From Acidimicrobiales bacterium (GTDB lineage: Bacteria; Actinomycetota; Acidimicrobiia; Acidimicrobiales; SZUA-35), in contig JANQPB010000015.1 of NCBI GenBank assembly GCA_028285495.1, positions 248,001 through 312,000 of the forward strand: DNA of 64,000 bases, in the 5' to 3' direction. This document shows, piece after piece, positions 32,318 to 41,049 of this stretch. The position numbers and the translations under genes are program-made. The notes under the pieces are model-generated. The model saw only the letters and a list, made by a program, of their open reading frames with translations. It was not told where the DNA came from and did not search any database. Within the stretch, counting starts at the first letter, position 1. Each line of letters begins with the position of its first letter.

Positions 32318-34525
32318 TCAGTCGAGATCGAAGCGGTCGTTGTTCATGATGGTGGTCCAGCCGGCCACGAAGTGCTCGAGGAACAGCTCGGCACCACCGG
32401 CGTCGGAGGCGTACTCCTCGGCCACGGCTCGCAGCTGGCTGTTGGAGCCGAACACCAGATCGACCCGGGTGCCCGTCCACTTGACCGCATCGGTGGCCCG
32501 ATCGCGGCCCTCGAAGGCGTCCTCGGCCTCACCGACCGCCGTCCACTTGACATCCATGTCCAGCAGGTTGACGAAGAAGTCGTTCGTCAGCTGACCGGGA
32601 CGATCGGTGAGCACGCCGTGGCTCCCGCCGTCGACGTTGGTGCCGAGCACCCGCAGACCACCGACCAGCGCCGTCATCTCCGGAGCCGACAGGTTGAGCA
32701 TGAACGCCTTGTCGATGAGCAGGTGCTCGGTCGGGACCACCCCCGGCTTGGCCACGTAGTTGCGGAAGCCGTCGGCCGCCGGCTCGAGGTAACCGAACGA
32801 CTCGACGTCGGTGTCGTCCTGGTCGGCGTCGGTCCGGCCGGGCGTGAACGGCACGCTCACGTCGTGGCCGGCAGCGGACGCTGCTGCCTCGACGCCGGCA
32901 CCGCCGGCGAGCACGATCAGGTCGGCCAGCGACACCTGGGCGCCGCCCTTGCCGTTGAACGCCGAGCGGACCTCGTCGAGCTTGGCGATCACCGAGCCGA
33001 TGCCGGCCTGCAGGTTGATGTCCCAGCTGGCCTGCGGCTCCAGACGGATGCGGGCGCCGTTGGCCCCGCCCCGGAAGTCGGTCCGACGGTAGGTCGAGGC
33101 CGACGCCCACGCCGTCGACACCAGCTGGCTCGGGGTGAGCCCGGCGTCGAGCACGGCCGCCTTGAGCTCGGCCACCTCGGCATCGCCGATCGCCGCACCC
33201 TCGTTGGCCGGCACGTTGTCCTGCCACACCAGCTTCTCGCCGGGGACCTGGGGGCCGATGTAGCGGATGGCCGGGCCCATGTCACGATGCAGGAGCTTGA
33301 ACCAGGCCCGGGCGAAGGCGTCGGCCAGCTGGTCCGGGTTCTCGTGGAACCGCTTGGAGATCTCCAGGTAGGCCGGGTCGGTGATCATGGCCATGTCGGC
33401 GGTGGACATCGCCGGCGGAGTCTCAGGGGCACCGGGCTGCACCGGTGGGACCATGAAACCCTCCTTGACCTCCTTCGGGTTCCACACCTGGGCACCGGCC
33501 GGGGTGATGTTGATCTCCCACTCGTGGCCGAAGAGGGTGTCGAGATACTTGTTGTCCCACTGGGTCGGGGTGGGGGTCCAGGCCCCCTCCAGACCGGAGG
33601 TCACGGTGTCGGCACCCTTGCCGCTGGCGTTGGAGTTCATCCAGCCGAAGCCCTGGTCGGCCAGTGCGCCGCCCTCGGGCTCGGCCCCGACGGCCTCGGC
33701 CGGACCGTTGCCGTGCATCTTGCCGAAGGTGTGGCCGCCGACGGTGAGCGCCACGGTCTCCTCGTCGTTCATCGCCATCCTGGCGAAGGTCTCGCGGATG
33801 TCCATGCCCGACTTGAGGGCGTCGGCCACACCGTTGGGGCCCTCGGGGTTGACGTAGATCAGGCCCATCTGGACTGCGGCGAGCGAGCCGACGAGCTCGC
33901 GGTCGTTGGTGTCGAACGAGCCGGTGTAGCGACCCTCGCCCTCGTCGAGCCACTCGTTCTCCGGGCCCCAGAAGATGTCGTCCTCGGGGGCCCAGATGTC
34001 GGGCCGGCCGAAGGCGAAGCCGAAGGTCCTGAAGCCCATCGTCTCGAGGGCCCGGTTGCCGACGAAGCACAGCAGGTCGGCCCACGAGATGGCCTTGCCG
34101 TACTTCTTCTTGATCGGGAGGATCAGGCGGCGGGCCTTGTCGAGGTTGCCGTTGTCCGGCCAGGAGTTGAGCGGGGCGAAGCGCTGGGCGCCGGAGTTGC
34201 CCCCGCCGCGACCGTCGTGGACCCGGTAGGTGCCGGCGGCGTGCCACGTCATGCGGATGAAGAGACCGCCGTAGTGGCCGAAGTCGGCGGGCCACCACTC
34301 CTTCGAGTCGGTCATCAGGGCATCGACGTCACGGGTCAACTCGTCGAAGTCGATGCCGGCGACCGCTGCGGCGTAGTCGAAGTCGCCACCGAGCGGGTTG
34401 GAGGCGGGATGGCCCTGGTGCAGGATCCGGAGGTTCAGCTGATTCGGCCACCACTTCTCGTTCGATTGGAACTCCGCCGAGGTGAGCGAACCCCACTCCG
34501 GCGACTGGTTCGAGCTGTCGGTCAT
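32318..34525 (-). CDS. katG: Catalase-peroxidase
   Basis: 735 residues, the normal length for bacterial KatG with two peroxidase-like halves. The distal haem site [11 protein letters not shown] (Arg91, Trp94, His95) and the proximal-side segment [12 protein letters not shown] are present. Tyr in [13 protein letters not shown] completes the Met-Tyr-Trp adduct that gives catalase activity. It decomposes hydrogen peroxide and may activate isoniazid-like compounds, as in mycobacteria. The ATG at 34525 has AGGAG. It lies 70 bp downstream of the fur gene, the classical furA-katG order, with an inverted repeat in between. Confidence 0.97.
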   Translation of the reverse strand: MTDSSNQSPEWGSLTSAEFQSNEKWWPNQLNLRILHQGHPASNPLGGDFDYAAAVAGIDFDELTRDVDALMTDSKEWWPADFGHYGGLFIRMTWHAAGTYRVHDGRGGGNSGAQRFAPLNSWPDNGNLDKARRLILPIKKKYGKAISWADLLCFVGNRALETMGFRTFGFAFGRPDIWAPEDDIFWGPENEWLDEGEGRYTGSFDTNDRELVGSLAAVQMGLIYVNPEGPNGVADALKSGMDIRETFARMAMNDEETVALTVGGHTFGKMHGNGPAEAVGAEPEGGALADQGFGWMNSNASGKGADTVTSGLEGAWTPTPTQWDNKYLDTLFGHEWEINITPAGAQVWNPKEVKEGFMVPPVQPGAPETPPAMSTADMAMITDPAYLEISKRFHENPDQLADAFARAWFKLLHRDMGPAIRYIGPQVPGEKLVWQDNVPANEGAAIGDAEVAELKAAVLDAGLTPSQLVSTAWASASTYRRTDFRGGANGARIRLEPQASWDINLQAGIGSVIAKLDEVRSAFNGKGGAQVSLADLIVLAGGAGVEAAASAAGHDVSVPFTPGRTDADQDDTDVESFGYLEPAADGFRNYVAKPGVVPTEHLLIDKAFMLNLSAPEMTALVGGLRVLGTNVDGGSHGVLTDRPGQLTNDFFVNLLDMDVKWTAVGEAEDAFEGRDRATDAVKWTGTRVDLVFGSNSQLRAVAEEYASDAGGAELFLEHFVAGWTTIMNNDRFDLD

Positions 34526-34541
34526 TGGATCTCCTGACATA

Positions 34542-34556
34542 CAGAGTGCGACTCTG
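34542..34556. promoter_or_regulatory. Inverted repeat between fur and katG
   Basis: CAGAGT-GCG-ACTCTG, a perfect 6-bp inverted repeat 16 bp before the katG start. It differs in sequence from the repeat in front of fur, so it may be a second operator or an mRNA structure affecting katG translation. It is followed by three copies of TTGG. Confidence 0.5.
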
Positions 34557-34595
34557 TTGGTTGGTTGGTTGCGATGCTGGTTTGCTGCTTGTTGC

Positions 34596-35042
34596 TCAGG
34601 CGTCGACGGCCCGGCACTCCGGACAGACGCCCCAATAGATGACCTCGGCCTCGTCGACGTCGAAGTGCCAGTCGTCGGCCGGCGTGAGGCATGGTATGTC
34701 ACCAACCGCGCAGTCGACGTCGACGACGCGGTCACAACGTCGACAGACGAGGTGATGGTGGTTGTCGCCAACCCGCGTCTCGTATCGCGCCGACGAACCG
34801 GCAGGCTGGATCAGGCGGATGATGCCGTGGTCGGCGAGTGCTGACAGGACGTCGTAGACCGCCTGGCGCGAGATCGTGCCGATGTCGTCCCGGACGCACT
34901 CGGCGACGAGGTTGGCCGTCGCATGGGGGTGGGTCGACAGGGCCCGAAGAACGGCCAGCCGCTGCGCCGTGACGTGCAGTCCGTGGTGTCGGAGCTGCGC
35001 CGCCAGGTCATCCGCCGGCGTCTCAATGGGTTGACGAGCCAC
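34596..35042 (-). CDS. furA: Fur-family peroxide/metal-responsive repressor
   Basis: 148 residues from a GTG at 35042; a TTG at 35060 would add six residues but lies inside the operator. Winged helix: [20 protein letters not shown] and [20 protein letters not shown]. Metal sites: HHHLVCRRC and CPEC for structural zinc, and the His/Asp cluster [12 protein letters not shown] for regulatory metal. In mycobacteria FurA represses katG and itself and is inactivated by peroxide; the same is likely here from gene order. The absence of a ribosome-binding site and the operator just upstream suggest a leaderless message, as reported for actinobacterial furA genes. Confidence 0.9.
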   Translation of the reverse strand: MARQPIETPADDLAAQLRHHGLHVTAQRLAVLRALSTHPHATANLVAECVRDDIGTISRQAVYDVLSALADHGIIRLIQPAGSSARYETRVGDNHHHLVCRRCDRVVDVDCAVGDIPCLTPADDWHFDVDEAEVIYWGVCPECRAVDA

Positions 35043-35053
35043 AAACGCAGTGT

Positions 35054-35070
35054 TGTCCAAAGATTGGACA
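35054..35070. promoter_or_regulatory. Fur operator upstream of fur
   Basis: TGTCCAA-AGA-TTGGACA, a perfect 7-bp inverted repeat with a 3-bp centre, ending 12 bp before the chosen fur start. Its position over the presumed promoter suits autoregulation. Confidence 0.7.
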
Positions 35071-35195
35071 CAGTCAAGAATAAACGCCTGCGGCGGGCGG
35101 ATCCCTGGGGATCGGCGCAGCCTGGTGCAGGACGCGCGGCCCGAGCGGGCCGACGATCCGGAGCTCGGGTGGCTCCACGGGCCGGCGCCGGCCCC

Positions 35196-35441
35196 TCAGC
35201 TCAGCTTGAGGAACAGGCGCTCGAGCTCGTCGAGCTCGTGCTCCTCCCGTGGTTCGGCGAGGGCCGCCGACATCAGCCGGAACCCGACGCGGTCCAGTGC
35301 CCCCTTTGACGCAGCGAGTTGGGTGACGATGTCCCGGCAGGGCTCCTGGTTCTCGATCATCCGCTGAAGCCCCCGTATCTGGCCCTCGAGCCGGCGGAGT
35401 CTCTTGATGGCGTCGGCGTTGACCTCGGCGGGGAACTGCAC
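35196..35441 (-). CDS. CsoR-family repressor with a single cysteine
   Basis: 81 residues from a GTG. DUF156 fold: NADAIKRLRRLEGQIRGLQR, then EPCRDIVTQLAASKGALDRV. The first conserved Cys is present. The His and second Cys of copper sensors (HxxxC in the second helix) and the second Cys of the persulfide sensor CstR are missing (LMSAALAEPR). It cannot bind copper in the CsoR manner. Neighbouring persulfide genes and matching operators suggest it senses reactive sulfur, with only one thiol per subunit. A -10 sequence TATGAT (35448-35453) lies 6 bp before the GTG, so its message is probably leaderless. Confidence 0.85.
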   Translation of the reverse strand: MQFPAEVNADAIKRLRRLEGQIRGLQRMIENQEPCRDIVTQLAASKGALDRVGFRLMSAALAEPREEHELDELERLFLKLS

Positions 35442-35447
35442 CCCGCC

Positions 35448-35453
35448 ATCATA
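35448..35453 (-). promoter_or_regulatory. -10 element of the CsoR-family gene
   Basis: TATGAT on the minus strand, six bases before the GTG start. It is overlapped by the operator at 35451-35466, as expected for autorepression. Confidence 0.5.
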
Positions 35454-35466
35454 CCCTCCCGGGTAT
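35451..35466. promoter_or_regulatory. CsoR-type operator 1
   Basis: ATACCC-TCCC-GGGTAT, a perfect inverted repeat of the kind bound by CsoR/CstR proteins. It lies between the CsoR-family gene and the SulP gene, over the -10 of the first and just before the -35 of the second. Confidence 0.85.
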
Positions 35467-35469
35467 CCG

Positions 35470-35498
35470 TTGACGGCGCCCGCAAATGTACGTATATT
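35470..35498 (+). promoter_or_regulatory. Promoter of the SulP gene
   Basis: TTGACG at 35470-35475 and TATATT at 35493-35498, spaced 17 bp. The start codon at 35506 is 8 bp after the -10, so transcription should begin at or next to the ATG, giving a leaderless message. The 18 bases at 35487-35504 differ from 38268-38285 at only two positions. Confidence 0.7.
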
Positions 35499-35505
35499 CG
35501 GATAT

Positions 35506-37296
35506 ATGAGCTCCGTCGAGCGGGTGCTGCCGATCCTGTCCTGGGCGCCGACCTATCGTCGTCGTGATCTGCGGAGCGATGTCGCTGCCGGGGTGACGGT
35601 CGGGGCGATGTTGGTGCCCCAGGCGATGGCCTATGCGCTCCTCGCTGGCCTGCCGCCCGCCGTCGGCCTGTACGCAGCCACGATTCCGGTACTCGTCTAC
35701 GCCCTGTTCGGCACGTCGCGACAGCTCGCCGTCGGGCCGGTGGCGATCGTCTCGCTGTTGACCGCCACCGCCCTGGCACCCCTGGTCGACGAGGGCAGCG
35801 CTGGCTACCTCGCAGCCGCAGCGCTGTTGGCCCTGATGGTCGGACTCGTCCACGTCGTGCTCGGCGTTGCCCGCCTCGGCGCCCTCGTCGGGCTGCTGTC
35901 CCACTCGGTGCTGGTCGGCTTCACCGCTGCCGCAGCGATCATCATCGGCTTCTCGCAGGTCAAGCATCTGTTCGGCATCTCGATCGAGCGGAAGGAGCGC
36001 GTCCACGAGACGGTGGTCGAGGTCGTCGCCAATCTGGGTGCCACCAACGGCACGACGCTGATCATCGGTGTTGCTTCGCTCGGTTCGCTGATCGCCCTCC
36101 GGCGTCACGCCCCTCGGGCCCCCGCAGCCCTGCTCGTCGTCGTGACGTCGATCGTGGCGGCCGAACTGTTCGACCTCGAATCCCGCGGCGTCCAGCTCGT
36201 CGGCACCATCCCCGACTCGCTCCCTGCGTTCGGACTCCCCGACGTCGACGGCTCCTTGGTCGGCAACCTCGTCGTCACCGCGTTCGTGATCACGTTGGTC
36301 GGGTTCATGGAATCGGTTGCCGTCGCCAAGGTGTACGCCAGGCGACATCGCTATGGCGTCGATCCGAACCAGGAGTTGATCGGTCTCGGGGCTGCCAACG
36401 TCGCCTCGGGCCTGTTCGGTGGCTACCCCGTCACCGGTGGCTTCTCCCGGACGGCGGTCAACGACACGGCCGGTGCCCGGACCCCCCTGGCCTCCATCAT
36501 CACGGCTGGGATCGTGCTCCTGACGATCGTGTTCCTGACACCTCTGCTGGCGTCGCTGCCGAACGCCGCGCTTGGCGCCGTCATCATCGTTGCCGTCATC
36601 GGCCTGATCGACGTGGCCGAGATGCGTCGCATCGCAGAGGTCAAGCGGAGCGACCTCATCGGATTGGCGGTCGCCTTCGTGGCCACCCTCGTGCTCGGCA
36701 TCGAGCTCGGAATCGGGGTGGCGGTCGTCGCGTCGATGTTGGTCGTGTTCGCCCGGATGTCTCGCCCGCACTCGGCCGTGCTCGGCCACGTCGACGGCAC
36801 GACGAGCTATCGGAACGTCGACCGGTTCCCCGAGGCCGAGACCCTCGAGGGCATCCACATCGTCCGGATCGACGCCGCGATCTCGTTCGTCAACGCCGAC
36901 AACGTCAAGAAGCTCCTGCGCCGCCACGCCGACGAGGTGGCGGGATCGGAACCTCATGCGCTCGTGCTCGACGCCTCGGGAATCAACGACATCGACGCCA
37001 CCGGCGTCGAGATGCTGCACGAGCTCATGGACGAGCTCGCCGAACGGGGCGTCGCCTTCCACCTGACCGATGTGAAGGGGCCGGTGCGAGACGTCCTCCG
37101 GCAGGCGGGGCTCTGGGCCGAGCTCGGCGATCGTGTCCATACGAGCACCTTCGACGCCGTCGGGACCATCACGGCCGCGCGACCGGCACCCGCCGATCAG
37201 CGCAGGCTCGGGATCGACGAGCGAACGCCGAGTGGGTCGGCGTCGTCGGTCGGGGTCGCAACCGATGCCCGAGTCGACGCACCCCGGCGCAGCTGA
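35506..37296 (+). CDS. SulP-family anion transporter with STAS domain
   Basis: 596 residues. About 10-12 membrane helices from residue 30 to 420 begin with the signature DVAAGVTVGAMLVPQAMAYA and LLAGLPPAVGLYAATIPVLV. The cytoplasmic STAS domain covers about 440-560 (FVNADNVKKLL, LVLDASGINDIDATGVEML). It carries sulfate, bicarbonate or a related anion; with the persulfide genes downstream, export or import of sulfite/sulfate/thiosulfate is likely. The ATG was chosen from the promoter position, as upstream codons lie before the -10. First gene of the sulfur group. Confidence 0.92.
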   Translation: MSSVERVLPILSWAPTYRRRDLRSDVAAGVTVGAMLVPQAMAYALLAGLPPAVGLYAATIPVLVYALFGTSRQLAVGPVAIVSLLTATALAPLVDEGSAGYLAAAALLALMVGLVHVVLGVARLGALVGLLSHSVLVGFTAAAAIIIGFSQVKHLFGISIERKERVHETVVEVVANLGATNGTTLIIGVASLGSLIALRRHAPRAPAALLVVVTSIVAAELFDLESRGVQLVGTIPDSLPAFGLPDVDGSLVGNLVVTAFVITLVGFMESVAVAKVYARRHRYGVDPNQELIGLGAANVASGLFGGYPVTGGFSRTAVNDTAGARTPLASIITAGIVLLTIVFLTPLLASLPNAALGAVIIVAVIGLIDVAEMRRIAEVKRSDLIGLAVAFVATLVLGIELGIGVAVVASMLVVFARMSRPHSAVLGHVDGTTSYRNVDRFPEAETLEGIHIVRIDAAISFVNADNVKKLLRRHADEVAGSEPHALVLDASGINDIDATGVEMLHELMDELAERGVAFHLTDVKGPVRDVLRQAGLWAELGDRVHTSTFDAVGTITAARPAPADQRRLGIDERTPSGSASSVGVATDARVDAPRRS

Positions 37297-37362
37297 ACCC
37301 GACCCCGTGTCACCAGACCGCCACCGCCATCCGTCCGACCTACCGACCCCATGGAGAAGCCA

Positions 37363-37950
37363 ATGACCACACCGAGCCTCACGGCCGACACCATCGACAG
37401 CGTCGAGCTCCGTCGGCTCATGCGCGACGACCCCCGGCTCCGAATTCTCGACGTGCGGACCGGGGGCGAGTTCGAGACCGTCCACATCCCCGGCTCGTAC
37501 AACGTCCCGCTCGCCACCCTGCGAGAGCACGTCGCCGATCTCGCCGACGTCGAGCACCCCGTTGTGCTGGTCTGCCAGTCCGGCGGGCGAGCGACGCAGG
37601 CCCAGACATCGCTCATCGGGGCCGGCAAGCGCGCGGTCCACATCCTCGACGGTGGGATGAGCTCGTGGCTGGCCGATGGCGGGGACGTGATCCGGTCGAG
37701 CTCGGAGCGCTGGGCCATGGACCGCCAGGTCCGGCTGACGGCCGGGACGATCACGCTGGTCGCCATTCTGGCCAGCGCCTTCGTGCCGAAGGCCAAGTGG
37801 ATCGGCGCCGGCGTGGCCGGTGGGCTGGTGTTCGCCGCAGTGTCGAACACCTGTGCCATGGCCTCCGTGCTGGCCAAGCTGCCCTACAACCGGGGCAAGG
37901 GCTGTGACATCGCCGGCGTGCTCGACGATCTCAACCGACCGGAGGCCTGA
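37363..37950 (+). CDS. Rhodanese-DUF2892 fusion
   Basis: 195 residues from the ATG at 37363, with GGAGAAG five bases before. Rhodanese domain about 15-115: ILDVRTGGEFETVHIPGSYN and the active-site loop VCQSGGRAT with Cys. Two membrane helices (TLVAILASAFVPKAKWIGAG, VAGGLVFAAVSNTCAMASVL) in the C-terminal DUF2892 part tether it to the membrane. It transfers sulfane sulfur from persulfides at the membrane. It is in a row with a second rhodanese and the persulfide dioxygenase. Confidence 0.9.
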   Translation: MTTPSLTADTIDSVELRRLMRDDPRLRILDVRTGGEFETVHIPGSYNVPLATLREHVADLADVEHPVVLVCQSGGRATQAQTSLIGAGKRAVHILDGGMSSWLADGGDVIRSSSERWAMDRQVRLTAGTITLVAILASAFVPKAKWIGAGVAGGLVFAAVSNTCAMASVLAKLPYNRGKGCDIAGVLDDLNRPEA

Positions 37951-37952
37951 TC

Positions 37953-38243
37953 GTGCACCGCGACCACCCCGTCGCCGACCATCGGGCCGCCGTCGGAAAC
38001 GACGGGCAACTCGTCGACGTCCGCCAGCCTGACGAGGTCGCCACCGGCACCCTGCCAGGGGCCATCAACATCCCACTCGACGTGCTCCCCGAACGCATCG
38101 GCGAGCTCGATCCGGCCAGGCGCGTCGTCGTGCTGTGCCGGAGTGGAGGCCGGAGCACGAGGGCGGCCGAGCTGTTGACGGCCGCCGGATTCGGCGACGT
38201 GGTGAACCTCGCCGGAGGAATGCTGGCCTGGGCCGACCGTTGA
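37953..38243 (+). CDS. Single-domain rhodanese
   Basis: 96 residues from a GTG 2 bp after the preceding stop. LVDVRQPDEVATGTLPGAIN at the start and the active loop VVLCRSGGRSTRAAELL with catalytic Cys followed by the closing NLAGGMLAWAD make it complete. It is a cytoplasmic sulfurtransferase, probably passing sulfane sulfur between the membrane rhodanese and the persulfide dioxygenase. The CsoR-type operator 2 and the next promoter begin just after its stop. Confidence 0.9.
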   Translation: MHRDHPVADHRAAVGNDGQLVDVRQPDEVATGTLPGAINIPLDVLPERIGELDPARRVVVLCRSGGRSTRAAELLTAAGFGDVVNLAGGMLAWADR

Positions 38244-38268
38244 CGCCCTATACCCCCTAGGGTATATT
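38240..38268 (+). promoter_or_regulatory. Promoter of the persulfide dioxygenase gene
   Basis: TTGACG (38240-38245) and TATATT (38263-38268) with 17-bp spacing, the same elements and spacing as the SulP promoter. The CsoR-type operator lies between the elements and over the -10. Confidence 0.7.
38250..38265. promoter_or_regulatory. CsoR-type operator 2
   Basis: ATACCC-CCTA-GGGTAT. The arms are identical to operator 1, with the same 4-bp spacer length. Position between -35 and -10 predicts direct repression. Confidence 0.85.
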
Positions 38269-38301
38269 GTACGTACATACGGATAGAGAAGGGACCGTGT
38301 C

Positions 38302-39684
38302 GTGAAGTTCACCCAGTACTACCTCGATTGCCTCTCCCAGGCGTCCTACCTGATCGGTGACGAGACCACCGGTCGTGCGGTGGTGGTCGACCCGCGCCGT
38401 GACATCGACGAGTACGTCCGCGACGCCGAGGCCGCCGGCCTGACCATCGAGCTCGTGCTCGAGACGCACTTCCATGCCGACTTCCTCTCCGGGCACCTGG
38501 AGCTGGCCGAGGCGACCGGAGCCGAGATCGGCTACTCGTCGGTGGCCGAGCCCGAGTTCCCCATCCGCAAGCTGGGTGACGGCGAGCGCCTCAGCCTCGG
38601 CGAAGTCACCCTCGAGATCCTCCACACGCCGGGCCACACGCCGGAGTCGATCAGCATCGTCGTCTGGGAGCGGGCCGACGACCCCGAGCCCTACGGCGTG
38701 CTGACCGGCGACACCCTCTTCATCGGTGACGTCGGACGGCCCGACCTCCTCGCCTCGATCGGCTTCAGCCGCGACGAGCTGGCCGAGCAGCTCTACGACA
38801 GCCTGCACACCAAGCTGCTCCCACTGCCAGACGCCACCCGCGTCTACCCGGCCCACGGGGCCGGGTCGGCGTGCGGCAAGAACCTCTCGACCGACACCTG
38901 GTCGACGATCGGTGCCCAGCGGACCTCCAACTACGCGCTCCTCGCCCCCGACAAGGCCACGTTCATCGACCTCGTGACCGAGGGACAACCGCCGGCGCCC
39001 AGCTACTTCATCTACGACGCCGTGCTCAACCGCCAGGACCGACCCCTCCTCGACGAGGCCGCCATGCCGGACGCACTCGATCTCGCAACGGCGGACCGTG
39101 CGGCCGCTGCGGGCGCGCTGCTCGTCGACGGTCGCGACCCCGAGGAGTTCGCCCGAGGTCACCTCACCGGCTCGATCAACGTCGGGCTCGACGGCCGCTA
39201 CGCCGAGTTCGCCGGTTCGGTGGTTCCGAGCGACGTCGACATCGTCATCGTCGTCGACGACGGCTTCGAGCTCGAAGCCAAGAACCGGCTGGCCCGGATC
39301 GGCTTCGACCGGGTGCTCGGCTACCTCGACGAGCCGCTGGCGGTCATGACCGCCAACCCGGACAGGGTGCAGCAGGCCTCGCGGCTGACCGCCGCCGAGT
39401 TCGGGCAGCGCCGTGCCGACATCGACGGACTCCAGCTCGTCGACGTTCGCAACCCCGGCGAGGTCGCGCTCGGCACGATCGCCGGGTCGACGCCGATCCC
39501 GGTCGGCCAGCTGCCCGACCGCATCGACGAGCTCGATCCGGCGGCGCCGACGGTGGTGTACTGCGCCGGTGGCTACCGATCATCGGTGGCGGCCAGCGTG
39601 CTCCGACAGGCCGGCTTCGACGACGTCTCCGACATCCTCGGCGGCTACGGCGCCTGGCAGGAGCTGGCCAACTCCGGGAGTTGA
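38302..39684 (+). CDS. Persulfide dioxygenase-rhodanese fusion
   Basis: 460 residues from a GTG with GAAGGGA. Metallo-beta-lactamase domain about 1-240: ETHFHADFLSGHLELAEATG gives the HxHxD and distal His of ETHE1-like enzymes, GHTPESISIV the next His and GDTLFIGDVGRPDLL the Asp. Two rhodanese domains follow: the first (about 260-350) has VVDDGFELEA where the Cys loop should be and is inactive, and the second (about 365-458) has VVYCAGGYRSS with Cys. It oxidises persulfide to sulfite and can exchange sulfite for thiosulfate. It completes the sulfur group controlled by the CsoR-family repressor. Confidence 0.93.
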   Translation: MKFTQYYLDCLSQASYLIGDETTGRAVVVDPRRDIDEYVRDAEAAGLTIELVLETHFHADFLSGHLELAEATGAEIGYSSVAEPEFPIRKLGDGERLSLGEVTLEILHTPGHTPESISIVVWERADDPEPYGVLTGDTLFIGDVGRPDLLASIGFSRDELAEQLYDSLHTKLLPLPDATRVYPAHGAGSACGKNLSTDTWSTIGAQRTSNYALLAPDKATFIDLVTEGQPPAPSYFIYDAVLNRQDRPLLDEAAMPDALDLATADRAAAAGALLVDGRDPEEFARGHLTGSINVGLDGRYAEFAGSVVPSDVDIVIVVDDGFELEAKNRLARIGFDRVLGYLDEPLAVMTANPDRVQQASRLTAAEFGQRRADIDGLQLVDVRNPGEVALGTIAGSTPIPVGQLPDRIDELDPAAPTVVYCAGGYRSSVAASVLRQAGFDDVSDILGGYGAWQELANSGS

Positions 39685-39769
39685 CGAGGGGCGGTCGGCC
39701 CGGCGTCGACCCGCTCCGCCACCGAGATCGAGCTCGGCGACGCTGCTGGGCCGAGCTCGACGAACCGAT

Positions 39770-40237
39770 GGAGCCGACGGCGGCCACGGTCCTCGCAGGG
39801 TCCTGCCAGACCTCCTTGACCAGGTCCTCGTACGGCAGCCGAACGCGCCGCCCGTCGAGGCCTTCGGGCCGGCGCGTCCCGCCGGCGATCACCATCGTGA
39901 CCTCGGCCCGACGAGGCAGAGCGAGCAGCTCGCGGATGCGCAGCTTGTCGAGCCCGCCGATCGGGCACGTGTCGTAGCCGTTGGCGGCCAGCGAGAGCAT
40001 GAGCGTCATGGCGGTCAGGGAGGCCTGGGTGTGGGCCCACACCCGGTGATCACCCGAGCTGATCGGACTTCTCGGCGTCGGGGCGCTGCGGCCCCGGTAC
40101 CAGAAGGTGATCCGGCGCATCAGGTTCCCAACGCCGAGGGCGTCGGTCCTGCGCAGACGGGGCGTGATCCTGGACCTCGTGTCGGCGTTGCCGGTCACCA
40201 CCTGCTTGAACCCGGGAAGGTCCCGCCGCTGATGCCG
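39770..40237 (-). pseudogene. Nitroreductase-like gene remnant
   Basis: On the minus strand, about 155 codons still read as the C-terminal two thirds of a nitroreductase-like flavoprotein: RITFWYRGRSAPTPRSPISS, then TQASLTAMTLMLSLAANGYD, TCPIGGLDKLRIRELLALPR and VRLPYEDLVKEV. No in-frame FMN-binding N-terminus (RRSxRxF) is found, and the frame has no stop of its own but runs on antisense through the persulfide dioxygenase gene. Related pieces in another frame upstream suggest frameshifts. The remaining DNA between 39685 and 40350 shows no other gene. Confidence 0.6.
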
Positions 40238-40350
40238 GACCGCGAGCTGCCACGCCGGGGCCGCTCCGGAACGGCGACCTGGTCCGCGTGCGCAGCCTGT
40301 GAGGTCGTCCGACCGGCATCGACGCTCGGCGCCGACGTCCGGACGGCGCC

Positions 40351-41049
40351 TCAACCGGGCCGATCGCCGTCGCGTCGACCGGCGCCGTCCTCGCCGGGAA
40401 CGACGAGGCCGCTCTCGTAGGCGAAGACGACGGCCTGGGCCCGGTCGCGCAGCCCGAGCTTCGTGAGGATGTTCGAGACATGGCTCTTGACGGTGGCGGT
40501 GCCGATGTACAGCGCCTCGGTGATCTCGGCGTTGCTGGCTCCACGGGCCAGCTCGACCAGGACGTCCCGTTCACGATCCGTCAGCGATGCGAGACGACGA
40601 GCGGACGCCCCATCGACGGCGAGCGAACGGGCGAACCGCCCGATGAGGCGTCTGGTGATCATCGGGTCGAGCAGGGCCCCGCCGTCCGCAACGGTTCGGA
40701 TCGCCGGAGCCAGGCTCTCGGGCGGGAGGTCCTTGAGCACGAACCCGCTGGCCCCGCTTCGCAGGGCTCGGTAGACGTAGTCGTCCGGGTCGAAGGTCGT
40801 CAGGATGATGATCCGGACGGGCCAGTCCGCATCGGAGACGATGGTGGCCGTTGCCGCCAGGCCGTCCATCTCGGGCATCCGAATGTCCATCAGGACGACG
40901 TCCGGGCGATGGCGACCGACGGCGTCGATCGCCTCGAGGCCGGTCCCGGCCTCGGCCACGACCTCGATGTCGGGTTCGGGTTCGAGCACCAGGGCGAACC
41001 CGCGCCGCACCAGCGCCTGGTCGTCGACGATCACCACCCGGAGGGTCAC
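40351..41049 (-). CDS. NarL/LuxR-family response regulator
   Basis: 232 residues. Receiver domain 1-120: VVIVDDQALVRRGF, phosphoacceptor Asp in VVLMDIRMPEMDG, and Lys in SGFVLKDLPPESL. LuxR-type HTH about 150-215: LTDRERDVLVELARGASNAE and TVKSHVSNILTKLGLRDR. It overlaps the histidine kinase gene by 4 bp and is the last gene of the row ABC ATPase, permease, kinase, regulator. It probably controls that transporter in response to envelope or antibiotic stress, which is inferred from layout. Confidence 0.93.
   Translation of the reverse strand: MTLRVVIVDDQALVRRGFALVLEPEPDIEVVAEAGTGLEAIDAVGRHRPDVVLMDIRMPEMDGLAATATIVSDADWPVRIIILTTFDPDDYVYRALRSGASGFVLKDLPPESLAPAIRTVADGGALLDPMITRRLIGRFARSLAVDGASARRLASLTDRERDVLVELARGASNAEITEALYIGTATVKSHVSNILTKLGLRDRAQAVVFAYESGLVVPGEDGAGRRDGDRPG

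Noticed and set aside
32057..34537. Long frame antisense to katG
   Set aside because: Its composition mirrors katG codons; katG itself is unmistakable.
35449..37641. Long frame antisense to the SulP gene
   Set aside because: Asp/Gly/Arg-rich with no recognisable domain; a shadow frame.
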